DNA of 64,000 nt. Origin: Mesorhizobium neociceri (lineage in GTDB: Bacteria; Pseudomonadota; Alphaproteobacteria; Rhizobiales; Rhizobiaceae). Of this stretch, positions 1 to 8,542 are shown in pieces. The stretch's first letter is position 1, and each line of letters begins with the position of its first letter. The notes under the pieces were generated by a model. That model did not search any database and was not told the DNA's origin. It was given only the letters and a program-made list of their open reading frames with translations. Made by a program: the position numbers and the translations under genes. The stretch lies in contig NZ_JACDTY010000002.1 in assembly GCF_013520985.1 (NCBI RefSeq), positions 434,001 to 498,000 of the forward strand, given 5' to 3'.

Positions 1-588
1 TTCGATATTTTCGGTTCACTTTTCGGCCTGGTGGCGCTCAGCCCACTGTTCCTGATGGTGGCTCTTCTGGTCAAGCTTTCCGACGGTGGCTCGATCTTCT
101 ACGGACACAAGCGAATCGGACGCGGCGGGCGGATTTTCCCCTGCCTCAAGTTCCGCACCATGGTCGAAGACGGCGAACGCGTGCTGACCGCTTATCTCGC
201 GGCCAATCCGGAAGCCAACGCCGAATGGATCGCGACCCGCAAGCTGAAGAACGATCCGCGCGTCACCCGCGTCGGCGCCGTTCTCCGCAAGCTCAGCCTC
301 GACGAGCTGCCGCAGATCATCAACATCCTGCAGGGTGACATGAGCCTTGTCGGGCCTCGTCCCGTGGTGCGCGACGAGCTTGAAATCTATGGCAGCGCCG
401 CGGTTTACTATTTGAAGTCGCGGCCGGGCCTGACCGGGCTCTGGCAGGTCAGCGGACGCAACGATGTCTCCTATGACAGCCGCGTCGCGTTCGACCGCCA
501 CTATGTCGAGAACTGGTCGCTGTTCGAAGACGTTCGCATCATCCTCAAGACCGTACCTGCGGTGTGGATGTCGCGCGGTTCCTACTGA
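1..588 (+). CDS. exoY: ExoY-type sugar-1-phosphate transferase (5' truncated by window edge)
   Basis: Membrane-bound bacterial sugar transferase that moves a sugar phosphate from a UDP-sugar to undecaprenyl phosphate, the priming step of exopolysaccharide repeat-unit synthesis at the inner membrane. The frame is open from base 1 (a GTG at 31 is internal), so about 30 N-terminal residues are missing compared with rhizobial ExoY. Visible family signatures are KFRTMV near visible residue 50, DELPQ at 101-105, the [10 protein letters not shown] motif ending near 121, and the SGRNDVSYD block further on. A hydrophobic stretch at visible residues 8-25 is the membrane anchor. The exoF-like gene follows on the same strand about 200 bases downstream, as in the exoY-exoF pair of Sinorhizobium. 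Sugar specificity (galactose or glucose) cannot be read from sequence. Confidence 0.9.
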   Translation, partial: FDIFGSLFGLVALSPLFLMVALLVKLSDGGSIFYGHKRIGRGGRIFPCLKFRTMVEDGERVLTAYLAANPEANAEWIATRKLKNDPRVTRVGAVLRKLSLDELPQIINILQGDMSLVGPRPVVRDELEIYGSAAVYYLKSRPGLTGLWQVSGRNDVSYDSRVAFDRHYVENWSLFEDVRIILKTVPAVWMSRGSY

Positions 589-793
589 CCGACCGGAACT
601 GGTCAGCAATCGGGCCGGTCCGGCCCGAAGCCAATCCGGCCCAAAGCCATTCGGCGATGGGCCGGCCTTGCATTGCAGCCGCGGTGCTCAATCAGCATTC
701 GGCAGCAGGCCTATCGGGCGGATGGGGCCAAAACGGATCGGAAACGTTCAGTTGAAAACAGACATATCAGCCTATTTTCGCGTTGCCGGCCCG

Positions 794-2017
794 ATGCGGC
801 CCGCACGGCTCGTCGCCACGTGCCTCGCACTGTCGCTCACGGTTCCGGCCATGGCCGACGAATACCGGCTCGGCTCGCAGGACAAGCTCAACATCCGCGT
901 CGCCGAATGGCAGACCGTCGAAGGCACATTCCGTGACTGGTCGGCGGTGAACGGCGAATATTCGGTCGGCCCGGCCGGCAATTTGTCGGTGCCGTTCGTC
1001 GGCGAATTGCCGGCCGCCGGCAAGACCACGTCGGAGATTGCGGCCGCCATCAGCGTCGCCCTGCAGCGCAAGCTCGCCTTGTCAGACAAGCCGGAAGCCT
1101 CGGTGGAAATGGTGCAGTTCCGGCCGTTCTATATCTCCGGCGAGATCCAGACGCCTGGCCAATTCCCCTATGTGCCTGAGCTGACCGTGCTGAAGGCGAT
1201 CAGCATCGCCGGCGGTATAAGGCGCAATTCCGACTTTGGCTCGCAGCTCGGCAAGGACCTGGTGACCGCCAAGGGCAATTTCGACATTTATGACGACCAG
1301 CGCGTCCGGCTGATCGTCAGGCGCGCCCGCATCGACGCCGATCTCGCCGGCCAGGTGAGTTTCGAAGCGCCGAAGGAGGTCGAGGGCGATCCGCGCTTGC
1401 CAACCATCGTCGCCGACGAAATGCAGATCCTGACCTCCGACCAGAAAGCGCTGAAGCTGAAGCTGCAGGCGCTCGATGATCTGAAAGGTGTGCTGCAGGG
1501 GGAAATCGACGCGCTGCAGAAAAAGATCGTCAACCAGCAGAAGCAGGTCGAGCTGGCACAACAGCAGGCGGACAGCATCGGTCCGCTGGCGCAGAAGGGC
1601 CTGATCGCCAACGCACGCCTGCTTTCCTCGCAGCAATCGGTTACCGACCTGCAAGGCAAGATCCTGGACTATGAGACAGCGATCCTCACCGCCAAGCAGT
1701 CGGTCAGCAAGGCGACGCAGGACGCCATCGACGCCCAGAACACGTTGAGTTCAAGCCTTGCCGCCGACCGGCAGCAGGTCGAAGCCGACCTCAACGAGGC
1801 GGCACTCAGGGTCAACATGCAGAAGGGCCTGATGGCCCAGGCATCGGACCCGGCCACGACCGCCGCCATCACCAACAACAGTGAAGAGCCGACCCTCATC
1901 TATTCACTGGTGCGCGTTACCGACGGCAAGACCAGCGAGATCGACGCCAAGGAAGATACGCCGGTGCTGCCGGGCGACGTCATCAAGGTGAAGCTGGCGC
2001 CGATGGCCAGCCAGTAG
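794..2017 (+). CDS. exoF: ExoF-type polysaccharide export protein
   Basis: Periplasmic/outer-membrane polysaccharide export protein of the Wza/ExoF group, expected to take part in exporting the polymer primed by the upstream ExoY. From the ATG at 794 the protein has 407 residues and starts with a signal peptide ending near VPAMA. The export domain opens with EYRLGSQDKLNIRV, followed by an SLBB-like segment around FYISGEIQTPGQFPY. A long helical, Gln/Lys-rich coiled-coil region lies at roughly residues 210-350. No lipobox is seen, which fits ExoF rather than Wza. A TTG at 752 in the same frame would add 14 residues and cannot be excluded, since neither start has a strong ribosome site. Length is close to the roughly 420 residues of Sinorhizobium ExoF. 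Confidence 0.85.
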   Translation: MRPARLVATCLALSLTVPAMADEYRLGSQDKLNIRVAEWQTVEGTFRDWSAVNGEYSVGPAGNLSVPFVGELPAAGKTTSEIAAAISVALQRKLALSDKPEASVEMVQFRPFYISGEIQTPGQFPYVPELTVLKAISIAGGIRRNSDFGSQLGKDLVTAKGNFDIYDDQRVRLIVRRARIDADLAGQVSFEAPKEVEGDPRLPTIVADEMQILTSDQKALKLKLQALDDLKGVLQGEIDALQKKIVNQQKQVELAQQQADSIGPLAQKGLIANARLLSSQQSVTDLQGKILDYETAILTAKQSVSKATQDAIDAQNTLSSSLAADRQQVEADLNEAALRVNMQKGLMAQASDPATTAAITNNSEEPTLIYSLVRVTDGKTSEIDAKEDTPVLPGDVIKVKLAPMASQ

Positions 2018-2100
2018 TTCCTGTCTCGCTCGGCTAGACTGGAACGACGGAGGCGGGAGGAACAATTTTCGGCTCGTTCGCGCCAGGGCGCGGGCGGGCT

Positions 2101-2139
2101 GGATCGTTTCACCGTTTCAAGAAAACGGCGAACCGATCC
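2101..2139. repeat. Interspersed palindrome, family A copy 1
   Basis: A 39-base imperfect palindrome with outer arms GGATCG/CGATCC and inner arms CCGTTT/AAACGG around a 4-5 base loop. It shares the core GGTTCGCCGTTT...AAACGGTGAA with the palindrome at 42830-42858, so it is a dispersed repeat and not a one-off hairpin. It lies between the exoF and acyltransferase genes. Confidence 0.7.
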
Positions 2140-2153
2140 AGTTCTTTGTTTTT

Positions 2154-2201
2154 AAGCAATTCCGGACGGGAAACCGCACACACTTTTCCTGGAAATTGCT
2201 T
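2154..2201. repeat. Interspersed palindrome, family B copy 1
   Basis: A 48-base imperfect palindrome opening with AAGCAATTCCGGA and closing with TCCTGGAAATTGCTT. Its left arm AGCAATTCCGGACGGGAA is repeated with one mismatch at 55380-55397. It abuts the family A palindrome and ends 29 bases before the acyltransferase start. Confidence 0.65.
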
Positions 2202-2230
2202 TGACCGTTTCGACCGCTTGAAGGCATACA

Positions 2231-3322
2231 ATGCAGCCCGCCGCCCCGCGCCACATCTACCTCAATCTCGACGCCATCCGCGGCGTGGCGGCGATCAGCG
2301 TGATGCTCTACCACTTCTCGCCGTTCCTGGCTGACGGCAAGGTGCTGCCGTCGAGCTATCTCGCGGTCGACCTGTTCTTCCTGCTCAGCGGCTTCGTCAT
2401 CGCGCATGCCTATGATCGCAAGATCGAAAACGGCATGGGCTTCGGCACGTTCGTGGCGATCCGCCTGATCCGCCTCTACCCGCTTTACCTCGCGGGTACG
2501 TTACTCGGCTTCTTCTACCTCGTGGTCAAGAACCGGCTCATCCCGGCGGAATACATGCCGATCTCCGAGATCGGCACCATGCTGACGACGGGCATGTTCT
2601 TCATCCCGCTGGTCAGCGATGCCTATCACACGATTTTTCCGCTCAATCCGGCGTCGTGGTCGCTGTTCTTCGAGCTGATCGTCAACATCGCCTATGTCGC
2701 CGTCTTCTTCCTGCTGACGAAACGCGTGCTGACAGTTCTCATCGCCGTCAGCCTTGTGCTGCTGGTGGTTGCCTCGATCGTGGCCGGCACGCTCGATTTC
2801 GGCATGACCGGCTCGACCATCATCAGCGGCCTGCCACGCGTCTGTTTCTCGTTCTTTCTCGGCGTGCTGCTTTGCCGGTCCATGGCGCGCTATCAAGGCG
2901 GGCTCGGCTTCCTGCGGCGCGGCTGGTGGGTAGAGGTCGCGATCGCGCTGACGCTCATCGTCTTCGCCATCGCGCCGGCCGGCGGCGCGCGCGTCGCCTA
3001 CGATCTCGCCTGCATCGTGTTGGTCTTCCCGGCCCTGGTGGTGGCGGGCGCCATAGCGCCGACGGCGCCGCGCCTGTCAGTCTTCTATGGTTGGCTGGGG
3101 CGGATTTCTTACCCGATCTACATCATCCACACGCCGATGCTGATGATCATCGCCGGCGCCGGCAAGGCCGCGGCGATCGATCCGTTCGCGCATCATCCCT
3201 GGTTCGGCATCGTCATGGCGGTCGCAGTCATCGTCATCGCCGACATCGCCACGCGCCTCTATGACGAGCCGCTGCGGCGCTTCCTGCAGCGGCTGATGCA
3301 GCGCAAGCGGGCCGTCGCCTGA
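2231..3322 (+). CDS. Acyltransferase 3 family membrane protein (OafA/NodX-like)
   Basis: Integral membrane O-acyltransferase of the acyltransferase 3 family, which transfers acetyl or other acyl groups to extracellular carbohydrates. The 363-residue protein begins with the family signature LNLDAIRGVAAISVMLYHF (about residues 12-30) and VDLFFLLSGFVIAH, and has about ten hydrophobic segments through to the C terminus. The conserved catalytic His of the family is the one in LYHF. Placement between exoF and an exoQ-like gene suggests decoration (acetylation or succinylation) of the exopolysaccharide made here. That role is inferred from context; the acyl donor and target are unknown. Confidence 0.85.
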   Translation: MQPAAPRHIYLNLDAIRGVAAISVMLYHFSPFLADGKVLPSSYLAVDLFFLLSGFVIAHAYDRKIENGMGFGTFVAIRLIRLYPLYLAGTLLGFFYLVVKNRLIPAEYMPISEIGTMLTTGMFFIPLVSDAYHTIFPLNPASWSLFFELIVNIAYVAVFFLLTKRVLTVLIAVSLVLLVVASIVAGTLDFGMTGSTIISGLPRVCFSFFLGVLLCRSMARYQGGLGFLRRGWWVEVAIALTLIVFAIAPAGGARVAYDLACIVLVFPALVVAGAIAPTAPRLSVFYGWLGRISYPIYIIHTPMLMIIAGAGKAAAIDPFAHHPWFGIVMAVAVIVIADIATRLYDEPLRRFLQRLMQRKRAVA

Positions 3323-3328
3323 TAAGTC

Positions 3329-4612
3329 TCAGACGCGCGCCGGCATGCCGCCGTTGGCGGCCTTGTCGTCCTGCACCGGAGCATAGGCCCGCCTTGCCCT
3401 GGCAACCGGCACCGGGCGCAGCTTGAACAGACCGTAATAGACGATGAACGAGGCCATGAAATAAGGGCCGAGGATCTCGACCTCGAAGAAGGAGCGGATC
3501 AGCATCAGGCCGACCGCGCCGGCAAGCACCACCGAATCGGCGCTCCAGTCGCCGAACACCACTTTCGAGACATGGCCGTAGAAGGAGCGCAGGATGATCA
3601 GCGCCAGCATGGTCACGCCGACGAAGCCGAGCTCGACCAGCGTCTCGATATAGGTGTTGTGGAAATGGAAGCCGGTGCGGGTCGAGATGTAGAACTCCGC
3701 CCAGAGCCGTTCCGGATCGGCAAAACCCTGTATCCAGTAGGCGGCATAGCCATAGCCGAGCAGCGGACGCTGCTGTGCGGCTTCCCAGCCCTGTTCCCAG
3801 AGATAGGTGCGGCCGGTCAGCGTCGAATCCTTGCCGAAGATGCCGAGCACGACATCGAGCAGGCCAAGGTTCAGCGCAGCCACCACACCCCCGACCAGCG
3901 CGGTAGCGCCGACAACGAACAGCACGCGGCGGTAGCGGCGCGACAGAACCTTGCTCATGGTGAGCAAGGCAACGACGCCGATCACTGCCGGCAGCGAAGC
4001 AACCGATGTCGCCGAATGGGCGATCGCCAGCATGTAGACCGACAGCAGGATGATCGGAGCGGTCCAGATGAAGCTCAACCAGTTGCGCCGGTAAAAGACC
4101 AGAAAAGCGAGGCAGAAGAAGATGCCGAGCGAGGCGAAGAAGCCGATCTGGTTCTTGGAGCCGAAGGCGCCGACGAAGTTGGTGGTGCCGTCAATGGTGT
4201 CGAGCGCATAGGCGCCGACTTTCAGCGAATAAAGCAGCACGATAAAGATGCCGATCAGCGAGCCGAGCACCAGCGTGCGCGTGCTGATGGTGCGCGCGGC
4301 GATGTAGGCGCACAGGATGTGGGAGAAATATTGCAGGCCCGCCCGCGCGCTGGTGCCGGCCGCTTGCGACCAGAACAGCGAAAGGCAGACATAGGCCGCA
4401 AAGAGCAGCGGCAGCCAGGCGCTGGAAACATCTCGCGCGAAGCGCCGGTAGTCGACGAACAGCAACGGCAACCACACCAGATAGTAGGCGAGGATCAGGA
4501 TCTGGCCGAAATTGGTGGAATAGGCGAAGGCAAAAACCGACACGGCGACGGCAAAGGCCGCATAGGCCTTGTTGTTGTCCGGATCGATCAGAATGGATTT
4601 CGGGATCTTCAT
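3329..4612 (-). CDS. exoQ: ExoQ-like exopolysaccharide polymerase / O-antigen ligase family protein
   Basis: Multi-spanning inner-membrane protein of the O-antigen ligase/polymerase (Wzy_C) family, expected to join repeat units into the polymer. From the ATG at 4612 it has 427 residues with about ten membrane segments. The conserved large periplasmic loop carries TGRTYLWEQGWEAAQQRPLL and the HNTYIETLVELG motif typical of this family. A GTG 12 codons upstream is possible, but the ATG gives the usual MKIPKS-type cytoplasmic start. The gene converges on the acyltransferase with a 6-base gap. It is assigned as ExoQ-like because of the exoY and exoF neighbours. A ligase role cannot be excluded. 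Confidence 0.75.
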   Translation of the reverse strand: MKIPKSILIDPDNNKAYAAFAVAVSVFAFAYSTNFGQILILAYYLVWLPLLFVDYRRFARDVSSAWLPLLFAAYVCLSLFWSQAAGTSARAGLQYFSHILCAYIAARTISTRTLVLGSLIGIFIVLLYSLKVGAYALDTIDGTTNFVGAFGSKNQIGFFASLGIFFCLAFLVFYRRNWLSFIWTAPIILLSVYMLAIAHSATSVASLPAVIGVVALLTMSKVLSRRYRRVLFVVGATALVGGVVAALNLGLLDVVLGIFGKDSTLTGRTYLWEQGWEAAQQRPLLGYGYAAYWIQGFADPERLWAEFYISTRTGFHFHNTYIETLVELGFVGVTMLALIILRSFYGHVSKVVFGDWSADSVVLAGAVGLMLIRSFFEVEILGPYFMASFIVYYGLFKLRPVPVARARRAYAPVQDDKAANGGMPARV

Positions 4613-4919
4613 ATCCGTACCGGATTTCTCATGCTTGCCGCCTTTCAACTGGGCACGCCGCCTTTCAGCCGCGCATAAGCGCCCATGAACCGGCTTTTCC
4701 GCGTCAGGCCTCGGACGTCATGCCCGCCGGTGGCCGCATGCACACCGGAACCTGCCTTTGCTGGAGCCCAATCCGGAGCATCCATTGTGCAGTGCAATAT
4801 AACCTGTATCGCCTGTCACTCAATGGCAAAGTTGTCACGGGGTAGGCGAACCGGCCAAAACGACCATGCAACGGCCAGATGGCGCGAATGCGGCTTCGCG
4901 CAAAATCAGAGCTTGGCCG
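4613..4919. other. Intergenic region upstream of exoQ-like gene
   Basis: About 300 bases between the exoQ-like gene (reading left) and the 3' end of the short-chain dehydrogenase gene. I see no convincing gene here. Short open frames lack ribosome sites and protein-like composition. The only signal is a possible minus-strand promoter near 4796-4823. Confidence 0.6.
4796..4823 (-). promoter_or_regulatory. Possible promoter of the exoQ-like gene
   Basis: Read on the minus strand, TTGAGT (4823-4818) is followed after 16 bases by TATATT (4801-4796), a fair match to a housekeeping -35/-10 pair. It lies about 185 bases upstream of the exoQ-like start. The call rests on sequence resemblance only. 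Confidence 0.3.
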
Positions 4920-5747
4920 CTACCACAGCGCCCCGCCGGTGACCTGGATGTTTTCCATGGTGATGCCCTTGGCCAGGTCCGAACACAGGAAGACGGCCAG
5001 AGCCGCGATCTCCTGCGGCTGGAGCATGCGCTGCTGCGGATTGCCTTTGGCGATCTCGGCCATCGCTTCCTCGGCCGTGCGGCCCTTGCCCTCGCGTTCG
5101 ACCACCTGCGCCACGTTGCGGCGCATCAGTTCGGTCTCGACCCAGGTCGGGCTGATCATGACACAGGTTACACCGTGCGCGGCGCCTTCCAGCGCCACAC
5201 AGCGGGTCAGGCCGAGCAGGCCGGCCTTCGAGGCACAATAGGCCGGGTTGTCTTTCCAGCCGACGGAAGCCGCGGTCGAGCCGATGTTGACGATGCGGCC
5301 CCAACCGCGCTCGATCATGCCCGGCAGGACCGCGCGCGTGGCGCGGAACGCTCCGGTCAGATTGGTGTCGACGATCTTGTCCCACAGCGCGTCGGAATGG
5401 CCGCAGACCGGCTGCTCGGCGGTGGTGCCGGCGGCGTTGACCAGGATGTCTGCTGGGCCGATGGCGCCTTCTGCGTCTGCCGCAAACCGGTTGGTGATGT
5501 CGCTATCGCGGACATCGAGATGCGCCGCGTGGACCCTGGTGCCATGAGCCGACAGGACTGAGCGCACACGCTCGATCTCATCGGCGCCGGGATAGTAGGC
5601 GGCGTCAGATCTGTCGGCGCCGGCAGGCGCGATGTAGGAGCCCACGGCGACATTGGCGCCTGCCTGCGCCAGGGCCGTCGCAATGGCAAAACCCATACCG
5701 GAAAACCCGCCGGTGACGATGGCGCTGCGGCCGGAAAGGTCTGTCAT
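4920..5747 (-). CDS. Short-chain dehydrogenase/reductase in acetone operon
   Basis: NAD(P)-dependent Rossmann-fold oxidoreductase of 275 residues. The cofactor motif TGGFSGMG is at residues 12-19, NAAG follows near residue 100, and a catalytic Ser is in NIGSTAAS. The Tyr/Lys pair is in YCASKAG. The ATG at 5747 is chosen over an in-frame TTG two codons upstream. It lies about 95 bases downstream of acxC on the same strand, so it is probably the last gene of the acetone carboxylase operon. Two roles fit the context: a 2-propanol dehydrogenase feeding acetone, or a 3-hydroxybutyrate dehydrogenase acting on the acetoacetate product. Sequence alone does not decide. Confidence 0.85.
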   Translation of the reverse strand: MTDLSGRSAIVTGGFSGMGFAIATALAQAGANVAVGSYIAPAGADRSDAAYYPGADEIERVRSVLSAHGTRVHAAHLDVRDSDITNRFAADAEGAIGPADILVNAAGTTAEQPVCGHSDALWDKIVDTNLTGAFRATRAVLPGMIERGWGRIVNIGSTAASVGWKDNPAYCASKAGLLGLTRCVALEGAAHGVTCVMISPTWVETELMRRNVAQVVEREGKGRTAEEAMAEIAKGNPQQRMLQPQEIAALAVFLCSDLAKGITMENIQVTGGALW

Positions 5748-5843
5748 GAGCAATGGGGCTCCGATGCCGACGTTTGATGCGATAGTCTTAGACCCAGCCC
5801 GGGGACGAGCGCTACCTTGCCTGCAGCGCTGACCACGACATCG

Positions 5844-6329
5844 CTAGAGGGGTTTGCCCAACCACTCGCGGTAGAAACCTTCAAGATCGGGCTCGAAGTC
5901 ATGCACGATGGGATAGCCCGGCGCCGCCGCTTCAACCTCGTGCATGGTGCCGCATTCCGGGCAGATGAATTCCCGAATTTCCATCCATTGCGGATCGGGG
6001 ATATCGCTGTTGGGATAGATTTCGCGCAGCGCTTCCTCGGTGTTGCGCACGATGATCGCCGCCTTGAGCTTCCAGTTCTTGCGATAGTCGCCGAAGGAGT
6101 GGCCGCATTCGCAACGGGTGATGCGCTCGTCGCCGCTCTGGCAGATGAAGAGGTGATCCGAGACTGGCAGCAGGATCGGATCCGCCCAGGCGACACGATC
6201 CTGATAGACGGCGACCATCTTGAAGAAGCGGTCATCATCCTTGTAGGCGCTCATGATGCGTCTTGTCTGCGGCCAGGGCAGCTTGCCGGCGGCCAGATCG
6301 CCGAGGACTTCCTTGCTGTATGAGGTCAT
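5844..6329 (-). CDS. acxC: Acetone carboxylase gamma subunit
   Basis: Small subunit of acetone carboxylase, the cytoplasmic alpha2-beta2-gamma2 enzyme that uses ATP to condense acetone with bicarbonate into acetoacetate. The 161-residue protein has the size expected of the gamma subunit (about 19 kDa). It carries two Cys pairs, CECGHSFGDY and CPECGTMHE, probably metal-binding. Its ATG overlaps the acxB stop by four bases (ATGA), showing translational coupling. The acxA-acxB-acxC order matches the Xanthobacter acx operon. Confidence 0.92.
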   Translation of the reverse strand: MTSYSKEVLGDLAAGKLPWPQTRRIMSAYKDDDRFFKMVAVYQDRVAWADPILLPVSDHLFICQSGDERITRCECGHSFGDYRKNWKLKAAIIVRNTEEALREIYPNSDIPDPQWMEIREFICPECGTMHEVEAAAPGYPIVHDFEPDLEGFYREWLGKPL

Positions 6330-8530
6330 GGCTTTGCTCCCGGCATGAAGATCGATTTGGCGTCGACGGTCCAGAAATCGCTAAAATCCTTGGTGAAGCG
6401 AGACGACAGCTTGATCGCGCTGGCATACATTTTCTTCACCTCAGGGGCGAAGTCGGCCTTCTCGACCCGGCCGCGCTCAGCGGCGATCCAGTCCGAAACC
6501 GGGATCGCCTTGGCCAGTCGCTGCTTGCGCATTGCCGCACGGCGTTCAACCGTGGCATCGATATCGGCAACCGGATAACCCTCGGCATCGTCCTTCAGCA
6601 CGATACCGAAAACCTGGATCGCCGCTTCGCGGGTGAGGTAGCCGTTCTCGACATCCCATGCCGTCTTGATCGGATCGCGCTCCAGCACGTCGCCGTAACC
6701 ACCGCCGCCATTGTAGGAATGGCTGAAGATATCGCCGGACTTGTGCGGCGAGGTGATGTAGGGGCCTTCGACCAAAACATGGTCGCCGCCGATGTTCTTC
6801 TCGTAGTCGGAGACATCAGGGTCGATGCCCGGTGCATGCGCCAGCGGTTCGCCATTTGCCGCCAGTTCATGGATGTTGGAGTTGCGCACGGCGCGATGCT
6901 TCTGGCAGGTCGGCGCGGGATAGCCGCCGCACATGCCAGAATTGTCGAACACGCGCGAGGAATGCTCCGAAGTGTGGAGCCGCAGATGCGAGGTCTTGTT
7001 GATCAGCCAGGTCGAGACGAAGGAACAGCCGCCGCGATATTTGCCGGCGCCGCCCGAATTGGGGACGATCGAGCGGCCGATATAGACCATCGGCATCGAC
7101 TGTTCCCAGACCTCGATGTTGCCCATGTCGGATTCCGGATTCCAGCCGACATAGGCGGTGTCGAGACCATCGGCGATGGCCAACGCGCCGGAGCCGGCGG
7201 CGGCGCATTCGAAATGCGCCATGCCGAACGGCGTGCCGTACTGGCTTTCACCGCCCATCTCGATCATCGGGCTGTTGACCTGGCCGACGAAGGCTTCCTC
7301 GACGAAACCGCGAGCCACGAAGCCGCGCGACAAGAGCCGCTGGAAGACGCCATAGGCCGGCAGCAGCAGCGCCCATGAGGTGGCGGTCGCCACCATCTCA
7401 TTGTCGGGGTTGGTCCAGGTGCCATGCGGCAGTTTCAGCTCGGTCGCCATCCAGGCGCCGTCATTGACCAGGCCTTCGAAATTCATGTGCTGGGTCAGCG
7501 TCACAAACATGCCGCCATCCATGCCGGCCGGCGTGCAGTTCATCGAATGGTAGCCCCAGGGCTGCGTGCCCTCGAAATCCATGGTGATCTTGCCGTCGGT
7601 GGTGATCTCCATCTCGATCGGAATGTTGTAGAGCCAATCGGGATCGCCGAGCAGCTGGAAGCCCGGCTTGCCCGCCGTGACGTGGCCATAGAAGGTGTGG
7701 CCGCGATAGATGCCGGGCACGGTGAGCTGGCGGGTGCGGGCGAGCTGGGCGCGGCGGCCTTCCTCAATGAACTCCTTCGACACCTTCATCCAGTAGTCGA
7801 GGCCGATCTCGGAGATCAGCTGCTTGACGCTTTCGCGCATGTCGATGCAGGAGGCGACCTTGGCCTTCTCGTCGAGAACCCAGTAGATCGGCATGCGCAG
7901 ATTGCGCTCGCAGCGGATGACGTAGTCGCGGCGAATCTCGTCATTCTCGCCGATCTTCTCGGCGCAGACGAACAGGCCTTCGGTGAAGCGCTCCTGTGCG
8001 AGGCAGACGTCACCGCCAGGGGTAATGCCGCCGGCTTCCAGTTCGTGGCAGACGGCACCGGCCCAGCCAACCAGCGTGCCTTCATGGAAGATCGGCACCA
8101 CGTCCATGACGTCGGGCACCTGCACGGTGCCGATGAAGGCATCGTTGTTGGCGAAGATATCGCCTTCACGGATCTTCGGGTTTTCCTCGTAATTGTTCTT
8201 GATCATCCACTTGATGAAGCGGCTCATCGTATGGACATGCACCATGATGCCGTTGGAGAGCGCGATGGCGTCACCTTCGGGCGTATAGATCGCTACCACC
8301 ATTTCGCCGACCTCGCGCACGCCGGGCGAGGCCGAGATGCGGCGGGCCATTTCGCGGGCCGAGACGCAATAGGCGCGCAGCTTGGTGTGCAGCGTCTCGA
8401 ATTTCAGCGGATCCTCGTTGCGCAGGGTAAGTTCGGTGATGCCGTCATAGCAGCCGGTCTCTTCCATCAGCCGCTCGGAATCGAGCAGTCGTTCGCGAAG
8501 GCGCAGCACTGAGGCAGGTTTGTCCAACAT
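6326..8530 (-). CDS. acxB: Acetone carboxylase alpha subunit (HyuB family)
   Basis: Large HyuB/hydantoinase-B-family subunit of acetone carboxylase. The 734-residue length fits the roughly 80-85 kDa alpha subunit. The family pattern is visible in SPGVREVGEMVVAIY, GDIFANNDAFIGTVQVPD, CHELEAGG and the Gly-rich PNSGGAGKYRGG and YNGGGGYGD stretches near the C terminus. In the characterised enzyme this subunit houses the Mn-dependent carboxylation site. It starts 12 bases after acxA ends and overlaps acxC by four bases, so all three form one transcript. Assignment to acetone rather than hydantoin or acetophenone substrates rests on the adjoining gamma subunit, which is specific to acetone carboxylases. 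Confidence 0.93.
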   Translation of the reverse strand: MLDKPASVLRLRERLLDSERLMEETGCYDGITELTLRNEDPLKFETLHTKLRAYCVSAREMARRISASPGVREVGEMVVAIYTPEGDAIALSNGIMVHVHTMSRFIKWMIKNNYEENPKIREGDIFANNDAFIGTVQVPDVMDVVPIFHEGTLVGWAGAVCHELEAGGITPGGDVCLAQERFTEGLFVCAEKIGENDEIRRDYVIRCERNLRMPIYWVLDEKAKVASCIDMRESVKQLISEIGLDYWMKVSKEFIEEGRRAQLARTRQLTVPGIYRGHTFYGHVTAGKPGFQLLGDPDWLYNIPIEMEITTDGKITMDFEGTQPWGYHSMNCTPAGMDGGMFVTLTQHMNFEGLVNDGAWMATELKLPHGTWTNPDNEMVATATSWALLLPAYGVFQRLLSRGFVARGFVEEAFVGQVNSPMIEMGGESQYGTPFGMAHFECAAAGSGALAIADGLDTAYVGWNPESDMGNIEVWEQSMPMVYIGRSIVPNSGGAGKYRGGCSFVSTWLINKTSHLRLHTSEHSSRVFDNSGMCGGYPAPTCQKHRAVRNSNIHELAANGEPLAHAPGIDPDVSDYEKNIGGDHVLVEGPYITSPHKSGDIFSHSYNGGGGYGDVLERDPIKTAWDVENGYLTREAAIQVFGIVLKDDAEGYPVADIDATVERRAAMRKQRLAKAIPVSDWIAAERGRVEKADFAPEVKKMYASAIKLSSRFTKDFSDFWTVDAKSIFMPGAKP

Positions 8531-8542
8531 GGCGGTGCCCTC

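Noticed and set aside
4685..4942. Plus-strand 85-codon open frame between the exoQ-like gene and the SDR gene
   Set aside because: No ribosome site, no recognisable motif; it overlaps the SDR gene end and the possible exoQ promoter.
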